64,000 nucleotides of DNA from Ophiocordyceps camponoti-saundersi (nom. inval.) (GCA_003339415.1 PDHQ01000032.1:162115-226114), one strand, 5' to 3'. Counted from the first letter of the stretch, positions 9,504-21,903 are shown. The notes: generated by a model not told the origin, from the sequence alone. A program made the numbers and translations.

Positions 9504-11515
9504 ATGACCCCCGTCATGCCCACCTCCAACTCAGCTTCAGCCTGTCCATCCTCGCCTCTTGCTTCGCCCAATTCAGCATCCGTCTTGGCGCCAGCCAGCC
9601 TCACTCGCTTCCCGACCCTATCCGACGAACCATCACCGCCGCATGCCGCCTCGTCGTCGTCGTCTTCCTCTTCCCACCATCACCATCACCGCCGTCAACT
9701 CGGCGGCGAAGACGAGATAGAGATGGAGCCCGTCGTCGGCCATCGTCGGCGGAAAAGCAGCCTCATACATCCCGTCGCCGGCCATCGCGCCCGCCCTTCC
9801 ATCAACATACCACAAGATTCCGACGATCATTCCCATTCTTTACTTCGCTCTGCCGACACTGCAAAGGCCGATTCCGCTACCGATAGCTCGGGCGACGACG
9901 ACGATGACGATGACGATGACGATCATGCCGACGAGGAGATGGGCTTGTCTAGTAAGGACAATCGCCGCAGACGGAGGTCGCGTCGGAGGAATATGCGCCT
10001 CGACAATCGCATCGCCCGCGAAAAGGTCTTGTCTACCGACGAGCTGAGAGAAGCGGATCACGATGTCTTTAGGCGGCTGGTCGTGAATGGCATCTTCATC
10101 TTGCTGTGGTACACATTCTCCTTGTCCATATCTCTTGTACGTACACGTCTATCTTTCTCTCCTCCCCCCTGTTTACTCTCCCCCCCTTTCAAGGAGCCTG
10201 CCACTGACAAGGTCCACCACTCACGCAGTACAACAAATGGATGTTCGATCGCGATCGCCTCAACTTCGCATTCCCGCTCTTCAGCACTTCCATGCACATG
10301 CTCGTGCAGTTCCTCCTCGCCGGCCTCGTTCTCTACTTCGTGCCCTCGTTGAGACCGCAACAAATGCACAACTCGGACGGTGGCAGGTCGCGCCACGAGA
10401 CGGAGCCCACCAACTCCGTCATGTCCAAGATGTTCTACCTGACGCGCATCGGGCCTTGCGGTGCCGCGACGGGGCTTGACATTGGCCTGGGCAACGCCTC
10501 GCTAAAGTTCATCAGCCTCACCTTTTACAGTCAGTTCCGCCTCCTCTCTCTCTCTCTCTCTCCCCCATCTCTCTCTCTCATATCTCTCCCATCTCTCCCA
10601 TCTGATTCTCCTGCTGACTTCTCTCTCCTTTTAGCCATGTGCAAATCGTCCTCTTTGGCATTTGTCCTACTCTTCGCATTTCTCTTCCGTCTCGAAACGC
10701 CGACTTGGCGCCTCGTGGCCATCATCGCCATCATGACCATGGGCGTCATCCTCATGGTCTTTGGCGAGGTCCAGTTCAAGCTCGGCGGCTTCGTCCTCGT
10801 CATCTCCGCCGCCTTCTTCTCCGGCTTCCGCTGGGGTCTCACCCAGATCCTCCTGCTGCGCAACCCCGCCACGTCGAACCCGTTCTCCAGCATCTTCTTC
10901 CTCTCCCCCGTCATGTTCGTCACCCTGCTCTTCCTCGCCATCCCCGTCGAGGGCTTCGGCCCCCTCTGGGAGGGGCTCAAGACGCTCAGCGCCGAATGGG
11001 GCGTCGTCATGACCCCCCTCTTCCTCCTCTTCCCCGGCTGCATCGCCTTCCTCATGACGGCTTCCGAGTTCGCCCTGCTGCAGCGCACGTCGGTCGTCAC
11101 CCTCTCCATCGCCGGCATCTTCAAGGAGGTCGTCACCATCTCGGCCGCCTCCGTCGTCTTCCAGGACCGCCTCACCGCCATCAACATCGTCGGCCTCCTC
11201 ACCACCATGGCCGCCATCGTCGCCTACAACTACCTCAAGATCACAAAGATGCGCCAAGACGCGCAGGTCAACGCCCACGGCCGCCACGCCGAGTCCAGCC
11301 CCCTCTCGCCTTCCAGCGCCGCCGGCAGCGGGAGCGACCTCGACGCCGACGACGAGGCCGACGAGGCTGCCCGTCCGTTGCACGCGTCTCCCACGCCGAC
11401 GCCCGCCTTGGGTCCCGCCCTGGTCACGTCGGACGGCGACATTCAGCCTAACCTGCTCCCTCCGAGGCGCCAATCTCCGGCCCGGGTAGAGGACAAACGG
11501 GATCGGGCGGAATGA
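9504..11515 (+). CDS. Triose-phosphate-transporter-type nucleotide-sugar transporter (SLC35C2/Ymd8-like)
   Basis: Three exons: 9504-10136, 10229-10529 and 10635-11515, giving 604 residues. Residues 1-190 form a disordered, Ser- and Asp-rich cytosolic extension with a His run, a ten-Asp run and an Arg cluster. Membrane segments begin near residue 195 (GIFILLWYTFSLSISL), followed by YNKWMF, a hallmark of the TPT/DUF250 family. Intron 2 splits the family motif Y-T-M-x-K-S-S exactly, which supports the splice sites. About ten hydrophobic helices follow, ending with a KVTTI-like region and YNYLKI; a hydrophilic tail of about 90 residues closes the protein. Family members are Golgi or ER antiporters for nucleotide sugars or related phosphates; the substrate is not visible. 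The start at 9504 is chosen because everything upstream is the low-complexity gap region, although an open frame runs back to 9024. Confidence 0.92.
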
Positions 11516-12383
11516 TCCCCCCTCCTCCCCTCTTCTGAGATTGGGACGTCGTCTTTACATGAAGGTATCTGCAGAATCATTTTGACTTTAGGGTATTGCC
11601 ACGGCTGGCCTGTTTTCCTTTTTTTTTATGCTCTCTTGTCGTTTCTACATGCGTCTTATCATTTAGCTATATGCATCGGCGTCGAGGTATCTGGAGTCGA
11701 TTTTCGACCAAACGGAGGGAGGGAAACAAGAGATTCCCAATCCATGCATTTTATTCTTCTTTTTCTTTTCGGTTCAGGGGAAGGGGGAAAGGGCCTGTTC
11801 AAGATTGAGCGACGAAACTGACGCCAGAGATCAGATGAACGAAATAGCCATGAGAGGATGAAAGAGGAGAAGGGGGCTACCTAGTTGGCGTGGGAGGTAG
11901 AGAGGGGGGCAAACGCAATAAATACTCCAATGAGAAATGCTGCCCAGTCGGGGGTGTCGATGCCAGGAGTTCTTCGCGTATCTTGCAAGCTGGTGATGCT
12001 TGCCTTTCTCGGGCCTGTTTGGCTTGTCGAGAAGTTAATTGCGGTGCACAGAGGTTGAGAGTCCAGATGAAGCTTTGGGAGAGGGGTGAGGAGGTGTGAA
12101 TAGGGGAAGAGGAGCGTGATGTGCAGGCGTGGCTATATCTCGCGCATGCGAACCCAGACAGAGACGACGCCGACCGTTGAACCGTGTCAAGCCCAAAAAG
12201 AACAGTAAAAACGAGGAAAAGAAAAGAAAGAGAAGCAAACCCGTAACATAAAACGCCATGACGATAGAAGAGAGATTGCGTCAAAAACCAAGCAAGGAGA
12301 GGGAATAGAAATAGGAAGGAGGGCAGAAGAAGAAGAAGAAAAACGAACAAATCACCCACCCAACAAACGCCATAGCAAAAGGC
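11516..12383. other. Convergent intergenic region
   Basis: This 868-base gap lies between the 3' ends of the transporter and the RRM gene. It is AG-rich on the plus strand towards its right end. I see no supported coding region; it should hold both 3' UTRs. Confidence 0.5.
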
Positions 12384-13616
12384 CTAGCCAAGAAGTCGCA
12401 AACCATTCTTGGTCTTCTGTCCGGGCTTGGTGATGCCGGCTCCGGGGACGGGGCCCAGACTCGGCTCGTAACCTCCGGCGACGGCGTGGCCATGGTGGCC
12501 GTTCTTGTTCTTGTTCTTGTTCTTGTTGTTCTGCTTTCCTGCGTTGGACTTGGTCTTGTCCTTTACGTTGGACACCTTGATTTCCGTGTTGGCCTTGCGT
12601 ACGACGACCGGGTGGCTCTGGATGTATTTCCCGTTCATCTCCTTTGCCGCCTGGAAGAAGTCGTCTGCGTTGCTGAAGCTGACGAAGCCGTAGCCCTTTG
12701 ACTTTGTCGTGCGCTTGTCGCGGATTACGCGCGCCTTTTGCACCGACTTCCAGCGGGCGAAGGCCTTGAGGAGGGATTCGTCCGTCGTCTCGCCGGCGAG
12801 GTTTCCGACGAAGAGGCGCAGGTGGGAAGGGTCCCATTCGAGGAGGGTGTCGTCGGTCCATTTCTTGCCGCCTCCCTGGCGGACCACCGTCTTCTTCTTG
12901 TCAGGGTTGGTCGCCGCCGCCGCCGCAGCCACGGCCGACGGTTCGGGTTTGCTGGGCTCTGAGACGAGGGCCAGGGGTTTCCCGTCGCGGCCGGTCGTCG
13001 TCTGGGGCGGGGCGCTGTAGGCGCTTTGCCACTCTGCGATTTGCGCTGCCTCGGTCGCGTCGTAGGCGCTGGCGGCGGCGGTGCCCGGTGCGGGGAAGGG
13101 GTTTTGGATCTGAGGCGGCGCGTAGCTGTTGGAGGTGGAAGCAGAAGAAGAAGCGTAGTTTGACGCGTTCTGGGAGCCGTAGGCCTGATGAGAGGGCTGT
13201 CGTTGCTGTTGCTGTTGCTGGTGCGGCTGGTGCATAGACTGCTGCTGAGGCTGTTGGGAGGCGTAGCCATAACCGGTGGAGGAGTTCACGCCGGGAGCAG
13301 AGCCGTACGACGACGACGTTGAGTACGAAGCCGTAGAACCGTACTGACTGGAAGCGCCATACTGAGGACGAGATGCGTAGTGATTCTGCGACGAATAGTT
13401 GTTCGCGCCATAGTTGGTGGCGCCCGGGGGATACGAAGGATGAGCCTGGTAGGTTTGGGCGGAGGCAAAGGCGGGCCTGAAGCCGTGTCTGATGGTATTG
13501 CTATTGTTGTTGGAGGAGGAGGATGCCGGGGAGGCGGCTGATGATGATGAAGAGGAGAAGGCCGGCGGCGGTCTCGCGGGGAGCGAGTTCGTGCCTGGAG
13601 GCGGCGCGTATGCCAT
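12384..13616 (-). CDS. RRM-domain RNA-binding protein, RBM42-like
   Basis: Intronless, 410 residues. The first about 230 residues are Ser/Tyr/Gln/Asn-rich and look disordered (Q runs, GYGYASQQPQQQ). One RNA recognition motif lies at about residues 262-345, with RNP2 LRLFVGNL and RNP1 KGYGFVSF, preceded by the KKWTDDTLLEWDP segment typical of the RBM42 family. Just after the RRM comes a Lys/Asn-rich stretch with four NK repeats and a short conserved tail (GGYEPSLGPVPG). RBM42 relatives bind RNA and associate with hnRNP K and stress granules in animals; the fungal role is unknown. I use the ATG at 13616 (MAYAPPPG); an earlier in-frame TTG is not needed. It is convergent with the transporter. 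Confidence 0.88.
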   Translation of the reverse strand: MAYAPPPGTNSLPARPPPAFSSSSSSAASPASSSSNNNSNTIRHGFRPAFASAQTYQAHPSYPPGATNYGANNYSSQNHYASRPQYGASSQYGSTASYSTSSSYGSAPGVNSSTGYGYASQQPQQQSMHQPHQQQQQQRQPSHQAYGSQNASNYASSSASTSNSYAPPQIQNPFPAPGTAAASAYDATEAAQIAEWQSAYSAPPQTTTGRDGKPLALVSEPSKPEPSAVAAAAAATNPDKKKTVVRQGGGKKWTDDTLLEWDPSHLRLFVGNLAGETTDESLLKAFARWKSVQKARVIRDKRTTKSKGYGFVSFSNADDFFQAAKEMNGKYIQSHPVVVRKANTEIKVSNVKDKTKSNAGKQNNKNKNKNKNGHHGHAVAGGYEPSLGPVPGAGITKPGQKTKNGLRLLG

Positions 13617-13660
13617 GATGAACAACGACAAGAGCGACAGGGGGGGGCTTGTTTTCGGCT

Positions 13661-13680
13661 GGTAGGTAGGTAGGTAGGTA
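13661..13680. repeat. GGTA tetranucleotide microsatellite
   Basis: Five perfect copies of GGTA lie 45 bases upstream of the RRM gene start, within its presumed 5' UTR. Confidence 0.9.
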
Positions 13681-14541
13681 GTGTGTGAGGCTCTGGCACG
13701 TACCTCGAGCTGAGGGCGCTCAAAGCTTCCTCGGGGGTCGTCAGTTGTTGGGGGTGAAGAGATGGCTCGCCGGTGGGATGATGGCGGACGGAAAGGGGGG
13801 GGGTCGGTCTTCGATCCACAGAGACTCTTGGGGGAGACCGTGGGGGGAAGACCTTGGCGGGAGACCTTGGCGGGAGAGGAGGTGGGAGAGGAGGTGGGTG
13901 ATGAGGCTGAATCTGATGGCCCTGATGGGGGAAAAAGGAAGAGGTCGTTGAGATTTGGGTGCTTCGCGTTAGAAGAGTATCTGTAAGGCGCTAATCAGGT
14001 CACGTGACTCTTCTGCGGAAAACCCAAGAGAAGAGGCTGAGGCGAAATACGAATACGAGGACCAAGCCCGATGGACGAGTCAGGACGACATCACATACCT
14101 ACCCAGGCGTCGTGTTTCCCTCGCCTCATACGCGACGCCTATCCCCACGTCCGCGGTCCTTACGGATGTACATACATACCTGCATACTAACCCTACAGTT
14201 TCACCATTGAAGGAGGTCCGCCGCCCAGTAGGATGTGGTCGTGAGGAAATGCTTACAACATGAAGAGCTCGGATCGAGGCGGACATCGGACGGACATCGG
14301 ACTCCTACCTGGGCAAGCTCGTATCGCAAAATGAGGCAACGGTTTCGCGATACTGACAAATTGATATATATAGCCTTTATAGGTTTATCCCTTCACTGGG
14401 CGAACGAACACATTCTTAGCTACAGTTCCTAGACGTTATCTTTACTTTTCCGTGATGCGCGATCTGCTTGGCAAATATTGGCACTCAGAGGAATTCTAGT
14501 TCGAGAGTCGAGACAGATTATTGATACGAACGACTGCCATG

Positions 14542-14549
14542 TATAAAGG
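14542..14549 (+). promoter_or_regulatory. TATA-like box (TATAAAGG)
   Basis: TATAAAGG lies 174 bases upstream of the ATG of the large secreted protein. The same octamer precedes the knottin-like gene at 32348. The function is inferred from position and consensus only. Confidence 0.45.
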
Positions 14550-14715
14550 CGTTACGCATACAGGTCCCTTGCTCTGGGGTTTCGATTTACATACATGGGC
14601 CATCAAGTTGTTTGTTTCCTCACCGGGCAACACCAGTCGTTTCTCTTGTGGTCTTCCATTGTTCACCTTCCATTCTCTTGTATGGACTCACTTATAGTCA
14701 TAGCAAAACGCCAAC

Positions 14716-17700
14716 ATGTTGTTGATGAGAAATATTGCGCTCCTCTTCATTGCCCTATATCTGGGAATGGTTACGGCTCCCCGTACTCCTCTCCCGCCGG
14801 GCTTCGACCCTCGCGCGACGGCTGTTGATGTTTTGGAGGGAAGGATGTCGAGAAACTTCCTGGTGGAAATGATCAAGTCGGGTCTTCGGGAATTCAGCTC
14901 GAGTCATGATCACCACCAAAGAAGGGCATGGGCGTTCTCGCCGAGTGGAATGCTAGGGCGGCCATATCGTTCGCCGCCTCGGCAATGGACGACGGCATCT
15001 TTGGCCCCTGATCCAGGACGACTTTGCAGAAGAAGTGGTGGCGCTTGTAACCTTCGGAACACGTTCGAGTGGGTGATTAAGAAAGGCTTCAAGGTTGGTG
15101 TTCGGAAAGCCGGTTCGATGTGGACCACCATTGCCGTCGAGTGGGTTAAGAAAGTGGCGTTGAAGCTCGTGCCAGAGGTCAGGATCGCTCATGTCGCTTT
15201 TGAAATCATCTCATTGGTTGTCGTCGACGTATATAAAGGTTGGCACCGCGTGAAATTGGTAGATGCACCCACAAGATACCGCTCCGCCAAGTCGAGGAGG
15301 ATTCCGCCAACAGCGCATGAGCAAACACTGATGGATCATGCGCAAGACTTTGGCATCTGGTGGGGCATCCGAACCCTGCGCGAGGTCGAGGCTCTCCTGA
15401 CAGAAGTCCGGGAAGGCAGGGGACCAGTCACCAGGGCAAAGATGGCCAAGATAGGACGGCCTGTCACCAGGAAAGACATTGACGAAATCAAAGCTTTGGC
15501 TTATGTCGACGAGGATGATGATGTCGAATACGGATACCAGGCAGATGAAGCTGCAAAGCCAGAGCCCTCACCAGTCGAACAACTCCTGATAGCGTGCGCC
15601 AGCCGTGACCAACTTGTGCGGGAAGATGCCATGGAAATCTGCGACATTCTCAGCGGCGGCATGACGTGGTTGGACAACGACTACGGGTACGGGATGCCAA
15701 GCGAAGTCATAGAATGCAAGGGAATCGAGATATCAGCCGCTGGGTGGGCGAAGATCGCTCGAGGGGAGATAGAGTGCAAACTCCCCGGCGGCCCGGACGA
15801 ACTGACGATGCGCTGGTATCGGGGGGAAACGCTTCAAAAATGCAAGCAAGAAGATGGGAATAAGTGGTGTACGAACTGGACGCCGACTAAAGACTGGTTG
15901 GATCCCAACTATGGCTTGCCAAGCATCGCCATCGCTGAAGCTGGTTTATTCGGCATCCCGAGCCTGCCTCCTGACCCTCGCCGCCGCGGAAGACCATTAG
16001 GACTTGATATTTACAACCCGAACGTTGGTGAGGTGAAATTTACGGATGAGATGACGACGCTATGGCTCATGGCCTTGTTTGCCTGCGGGGACCCGGTATA
16101 CCAGCAATTCTGCGAGGTGCAGCGGGTCATCATGGGCTACATCGGCTTCGAATACGACGAATCACAAGTCAGCGACAGACTCAGAGTATTCTATTCGTTC
16201 GTATTCCCACGTACAACAGATGCCGAGTTGCCATGGCGCTTGGAGGAGTATCAGCAACTGCTTCTGCAGGGGGTTATCTGTGAACAGGTCCATTTGGCTC
16301 TCGATGCCGACCATGATATCGAGCTCGACGAATACGTCAGGGACATACATGGACGCTGCAATCAACAGTTTCACGATAATGCGCCCAATGTCGCAACGTA
16401 CGGTCTTCAGCTGTGGTCAGCGATGAGAATCATGGCAGAGTACATAAAAGGAGGATGGATGGACCACTTTCAATGCAGTATACGCCGTTTCAACCGACTG
16501 ACCATCATCCCCAAGGGGAATATACCTGACATCGAGATCCAATGCCTGGGAGGCAACGATCCAAACCAAATCATTGCAGACATGGACTTGTGCGGCAAGC
16601 AGGAAGGCTACTCCTGGAACCTCGCCAAGAGCCGATGCGAAGAGGAGGCGATCGATAAAGCCAAACTGTTTACCGCCCTCGACGGTTCGATCTGGACCCG
16701 GACAGGTGACGGACTGAAGCGATGCTCGACCTGGCTGGACGCGGACCAGCAGCACCTAAGTTGCAGCCTCGTGGATCCGGAACGGCTGACTGAACGGGAA
16801 CAGCGCATGGTGCTGACATCGGGCGTCCCTCTCGAGGACGACGAAAGACGGCAGAAGTCGTGGAAGGACGTCCAAGGCACGACCTGGGCCTGGCGGAACG
16901 GCAGTCTGGAGATGTGCGACGAAGCGAACAAGTGCATGCTCTTCAAGTATCCTCAATTTCCTGGCCGTGAAGTGCAACGGGCGAGCCAGGCCGGCGTGCC
17001 AGGCCTGCAGGGCGTGCAAGATGCGGATCTCAGTGCTGTAAGCTGCGACGGGTTTTGGGATCCTCCCCAGCTGTTGACAGAGATGACCATCAACGGCACC
17101 ATCAAGTGCGGCGTCGCGCTCGACTACTGGTGGTGGGAAGACAAGTGCTTCCTCAACAACTGCGTCTGGGACTTTACCGAGATTCTCTGCACTCAGCACC
17201 ATCCTTACCACATGTATCCCTCGAGGTATCGCAGCGCCGAGTATGCCGGCGTGTTGCCGCTGGAGAGCCAACGCGACTGGATGGAGCGTTGCGACGAGTT
17301 GGCTTCTTTGCATTGGCCATCGACGCCGGGCCCGGTGGACAAGACCAAGGAGGTAGGTTGTCCGGTTACCTACCTACCTACCTACCTACCTACCTACGTA
17401 TGGAGCTTGTGAAGAAGCTAACAAACGATCCCTACCGCCTATCTAGCTGGCAAAAGACAAGATGGTCGACCACTGCGAGGACAGCTCCGGTGCCAAGACG
17501 GAATGCGGCGGCGGCCTGACGTGGGACGCTTACCTGCGTGTCAAGCGGGAATGCAACGGCTTTTGGAACAGGGCGACGGCGAGATGCCTCCCGATGAAGA
17601 GACGCGATCCGGAGATACTCACCAACTTCCACGTCGACGGCCTCCGTCGCATCTTTAAGTGTCCCAAGTTCGGCAACGATTTCACTTGCACCTGGAACTA

Positions 17701-17791
17701 CATGACGGTGCAGCAGGGACGCATCGGCTGGGGCGGCATCTATAACCCTACGCATGCCATGTTGAAGCGGTGGAAAGAATGGACCGAATAG
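14716..17791 (+). CDS. Large secreted Cys/Trp-rich protein of unknown function
   Basis: Two exons, 14716-17352 and 17447-17791, encode 993 residues. The first 21 residues (MLLMRNIALLFIALYLGMVT and A) form a clear signal peptide. Residues about 110-300 have few cysteines and several helical, Trp-containing stretches; the C-terminal two thirds are rich in Cys and Trp. A loosely repeated pattern W-x-x-G-x-x-L-x-x-C occurs at least three times: near residues 367 (WYRGETLQKC), 660 (WTRTGDGLKRC) and 724 (WAWRNGSLEMC), each followed by a second Cys. This suggests repeated small disulfide modules. I do not recognise the family. Some insect- and nematode-associated fungi carry large secreted enterotoxin-like proteins, but I see no ADP-ribosyltransferase motif here and do not claim that identity. 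Intron 17353-17446 has GTAGGT, a GCTAAC branch site and TAG, and contains a TACC microsatellite. A TATA-like box lies 174 bases upstream. Confidence 0.8.
17366..17396. repeat. TACC microsatellite inside an intron
   Basis: About seven copies of TACC lie within the intron of the large secreted protein gene, 13 bases after the donor. Confidence 0.85.
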
Positions 17792-19042
17792 GTTGTATTC
17801 GGATACTCGATTACTCTACTATACCCTTTCTGATCCTGATAGAGACGCTTCCAGTTGAAGCCTTGAACCGGCTTGAAAGGGGTCTCCGTGTAAGTATGTA
17901 AGTACACTCGTAAGGAAGTGGCATGGCGGCGTATATGAGGTCAAGGTTCAGAGTAATACAGATTACGGCTGACTACAGTATGCCATTCACACATACGACC
18001 TACTCCCCGAACTCCTATCCCATCTCATGCCTACTCTACTAAGACTGTCTCGGGCTTGCAAGAGGAGAAGAGCATGATTTTGAACCTCTTTCCCCTCTCC
18101 CCTTTGCGACAATAGGGAGGGAAACAAGAGTAAACAATGTGTTGTGATCCATACATCCATACGTCGAGGTAGATGCCAGGTGAGAGCTACCCCCTGTATA
18201 TATGCAGTGTGTATGTATGTAGAAGGTAGATAGGAGGTAGGTTGGTAGGAAGCCGGATAAGTGGCCGACTTGCCGCACCAAAGGCAACCCGCCACTTGTT
18301 CATGTGAGAGGCAGCCAGAGTGACGCAGGCCTGATCCGGCGAATGAGGACCTGACTGACGGTGCGTGCTGCCGTCATGCCCGATGCGGCCGGGAGCGACC
18401 GGCGACGCCGGGGACGAGCCATTGGGCCATACTGGGGGCGGGGGGGGGAGGGGGATTGTTGCTCCTGTGTAATATTGTATGTCGGTAGGTGGCCTAGGGA
18501 GGAAGACAGGGAAATGCCTACTCACATACCTACCTACCTACTTACCTACCTACCCAGCTAACAATGACCTCGTAGGGCAGATGATGCCAGACCGGCCTCA
18601 TCAAGCAGGGAGCGTCCCGTTGTTTTGTCATTGCTGGCCGAGGTGTGCGTCGGTCAGAATCTCAAATCGTAGCTCTGGTATGTATTCGCTTGGTATCTTC
18701 CCCCGCAGATACAGCCTGGACAAAGACTTTGGAGATACCAATGTCTAATTGCACGCCATGCATCCCACTTTGGCCAGTAGCTACCTCTAGGTACCCACTT
18801 ATTCTTGTCCGCGCCTCCGAGTCGGCCCGTCCGTCACCTTTCTCAACTCTTCTCTCTCTCTCTCTCTCTCTTCCCCCTCTCCCTCCTTCATTCTTCCTCC
18901 TTCTCCCCCCCTCTCCCCCCCCCGTCTCTCTCTCTCTCATCCTCCTCCTCCTCTGACAAACCTCCCTCAGCTGTTTATTCGATACCATCTCACACGTCGA
19001 AATACATACTCCCTCGTCTCTTACTCAACTGCCAAAGCCATC
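17792..19042. other. Intergenic region upstream of 6-phosphogluconate dehydrogenase
   Basis: This 1.25 kb stretch holds GTAG/TACC repeats (18225-18245, 18525-18555), a G run (18430-18452) and a very long CT-rich tract (18845-18950). The last is probably the promoter-proximal leader of the dehydrogenase gene. No coding region is supported. Confidence 0.5.
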
Positions 19043-20999
19043 ATGTCTGGCCCCGTGTAAGTTGCTTGCGTGTTCCTCCCATCCTTTCTACCCCGCCACA
19101 CACACCCCGCGTCCCGAAACTGGGCCATCGCGGCCCCCCTCATCCCCCCCCCTCTCTCTTCGATGGCGACCTCTTTTCGTGCACTCCATCGTCATATTCT
19201 TCGCCACCCTCGTCTCTCGATTTCGCTGTCTTGGCAGGTCTCGCGCTCATGCGGTCGACGCAGCGCCCGCCTCGCCAACTTACGGCTGGGCGGCGTCCAG
19301 CCAATCTCATCCATTACGTCCGACCATCGTGCTGACAATGTTATTGCCAGCGCTGATCTGGGCCTCATCGGCCTCGCCGTCATGTGAGTTCCCGTACTCT
19401 GAATCTCCCCCCTTTTGCTTGTGACAGGACGCTGATGTCTGCCCCGACAAACAGGGGACAAAACCTCATCATGAACATGGCGGACCACGGCTTTACCATC
19501 TGCGCCTTCAACCGAACCGTCTCCAAAGTCGACAAGTTCTTGGAAAACGAGGCCAAGGGTAAATCGATTGTCGGCGCTCACTCCATCCAAGAGTTCGTTG
19601 GAAAACTCAAGTCGCCTCGCCGTGTCATGCTACTCGTCCAGGCTGGCAAGCCTGTCGACGAGTGGATCGCCATGCTTCTGCCCCTCCTCAGCCCCGGCGA
19701 CATCATCATCGACGGCGGCAACTCTCACTTCCCCGACTCCAACCGCCGTACCCAAGAGCTGGCGAAAAAGGGTATCCGCTTCGTCGGCTCCGGCGTCTCC
19801 GGTGGCGAAGAGGGTGCCCGATACGGCCCCAGCCTGATGCCCGGCGGCAACGAGGAGGCCTGGCCACACATTAAGGATATCTTCCAAAGTATTGCTGCAA
19901 AGAGCGACGGCGAGGCTTGCTGCGAATGGGTCGGTGACGAAGGTGCCGGCCATTACGTCAAGATGGTCCACAACGGCATCGAGTACGGCGACATGCAGCT
20001 CATTTGCGAAGTGCGTAGCATGGCCTTGTATGCTCGCGGCGACAACGCTGACATGTGGTCTAGGCCTATGATATCATGAAGCGTGGGCTCGGCCTCTCCA
20101 ACAAGGAGATGGGCGACGTCTTCGCCAAGTGGAACAAGGGCGTCTTGGACTCGTTCCTCATCGAAATCACCCGCGACATCATGTATTTCAACGACGACGA
20201 CGGGAAACCGCTTGTCGAGAAAATACTGGACCAGGCCGGCCAGAAGGGCACAGGGAAGTGGACGGCTGTCAACGCTCTCGACCTGGGCATGCCCGTCACC
20301 CTCATTGCCGAGGCCGTCCTGGCGCGCTGCTTGTCCGGCATTAAGGAGGAGCGGGTACAGGCGTCGTCCAAGCTCGAGTACGTCAGCCGCTGCGGTGGAA
20401 AGTTTGAAGGCAACAAGGAGCAGTTCCTCGATGATCTTGAACAGGCCCTGTACGCCTCCAAGATCATCTCGTACGCACAAGGTTTCATGCTGATGCAGGA
20501 GGTGAGTTTCGTTCCCCGTTCCCTTTTGCATGTTTGCCGACTAAGGAGCTCGGACTAGGCGGCCAAGGAGTTTGGGTGGAAGCTCAACAAGCCTTCGATC
20601 GCCCTCATGTGGCGCGGCGGCTGCATCATCCGCTCCGTCTTCCTCAAGGACATTACGGCGGCGTACCGCAAACAGCCCGATCTGAAGAACCTGCTCTTCG
20701 ACGACTTCTTCAACATGGCCATCCACAAGGCGCAACCCGGCTGGCGAGACGTAGTGGCCAAGTCGGCGCAGCTGGGCATCCCGACGCCGGCCTTTTCGAC
20801 GGCCCTGTCCTGGTTCGATGGCTACAGGACCAAGGACTTGCCGGCCAACCTGCTCCAGGCGCAGCGCGACTACTTTGGTGCGCACACGTTCCGCATCAAG
20901 CCCGAGTCGGCCAACAGCAAGTACCCCGAGGGTCACGACATCCACGTCAACTGGACCGGGCGTGGCGGCAACGTTTCGGCCTCGACGTACCAGGCGTAG
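19043..20999 (+). CDS. gnd1: 6-phosphogluconate dehydrogenase, decarboxylating
   Basis: Five exons: 19043-19056, 19351-19383, 19455-20010, 20064-20501 and 20559-20999, giving 493 residues, the usual length for fungi. The enzyme oxidises 6-phosphogluconate to ribulose 5-phosphate with NADP in the cytosolic oxidative pentose phosphate pathway. The N-terminal Rossmann motif [12 protein letters not shown] near residue 9 is rebuilt only by joining exons 1-3, which confirms the tiny 14-base and 33-base exons. Catalytic-region landmarks are visible: [19 protein letters not shown], then [19 protein letters not shown] with the active-site Lys, and the helical C-terminal domain ending after HVNWTGRGG. 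Intron 1 is unusually long for the window (294 bases); 6PGD genes of fungi often have such early introns. Assignment is firm. Confidence 0.97.
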
Positions 21000-21903
21000 A
21001 AGGCAAGCGCAAGAGTTGGAAAGAGAGCGGCGAAGGCCTTCTTGAATAGGAAGCTCGTTAGCCAGGCTTTACTGGCTGGTGAAGAGATGACAGTGATGAC
21101 GATGACAGAAGAATAAGAAGGGGTGGGAAGGGTTAGGTGGGCGGTGTTATTAGAATAAGTGAAAGAAGAGGCAGGTTGTAGACGAAGGAAGAAAGACTTA
21201 CAAAAGATGTATTACGTATTTGTCTACCTACCTACGGATAGTTGCCTGCATGCCTGCATGCCTGCCTGCCTGTCTGCCTGTCTGCCTACCTATATATCTA
21301 CCTAGCTACTGCTTGCGGAGATGAAGTTGCCTGAGCACATCATGATCATCTATCTGTCTAGATCTTTCATTATCTAACTACCTAGAACTTTCGCTTAACT
21401 GCCAAGCTAGTAGGCAGGTAGGGAGTTACTTGCCGAGGCAGGTAGAGGTAGTTAGGTAGTTTACTTCTGTTACCTGGTAATTAGTTGGACGGTGGGTCGG
21501 ATGGTAGGTTGGACGGTTAGTTGGTTGTTTATTAGTTGCGAGATTAGCAGTAACTGAAACTGAAATAGCATCTAACTACCTAGGTAGGTAGTCTGTAACC
21601 CTTCAGTTTTCGTATTCGTATCAGTATGTAGAGATGATCCCCATCTCCGCACTTTTATTTTTCCGTCCCCCCCCGTAGCCCTCCTTCTCTTTTTCACTTG
21701 CCAGACGTCGCATGGCTGTGATTGGCTGCTGTCTGCCTCCAGGCTCTACCTCTCGATAGCCTGTCCGCGTCGCAGCGACCAGCTTCTCGTGAGAATCATC
21801 TCCCCAGACTCTAACTCGAGGGTCCGCGCACCCGGAGAGAGCAAGGAACCGATCGTCACGTTACCGTTCAGCGGGTTCATATCTACCCGCCCAGTCCTTC
21901 AGC
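21000..21903. other. Intergenic region with short degenerate repeats
   Basis: This 904-base stretch holds many TGCC/CCTG, CTAC and GGTA short repeats (21230-21600), typical of this genome's intergenic DNA. No coding region is supported. Confidence 0.5.

Larger units (their letters stand above)
13617..14715. other. Divergent intergenic region upstream of RRM protein and large secreted protein
   Basis: This 1.1 kb stretch holds a GGTA tetranucleotide repeat at 13661-13680, a purine-rich segment with GGGAGA repeats (13830-13930) and a TATA-like box at 14542-14549. No coding region is supported. Confidence 0.5.

Noticed and set aside
10531..11473. Long minus-strand open frames opposite the transporter
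   Set aside because: They are complements of GC-biased coding sequence. They consist of Glu, Gly and Arg runs without motifs, and the plus strand carries a clear membrane protein.
17366..17396. Telomere-like repeats
   Set aside because: The tetramer TACC differs from the fungal telomere unit TTAGGG/CCCTAA, and the runs are short and internal.
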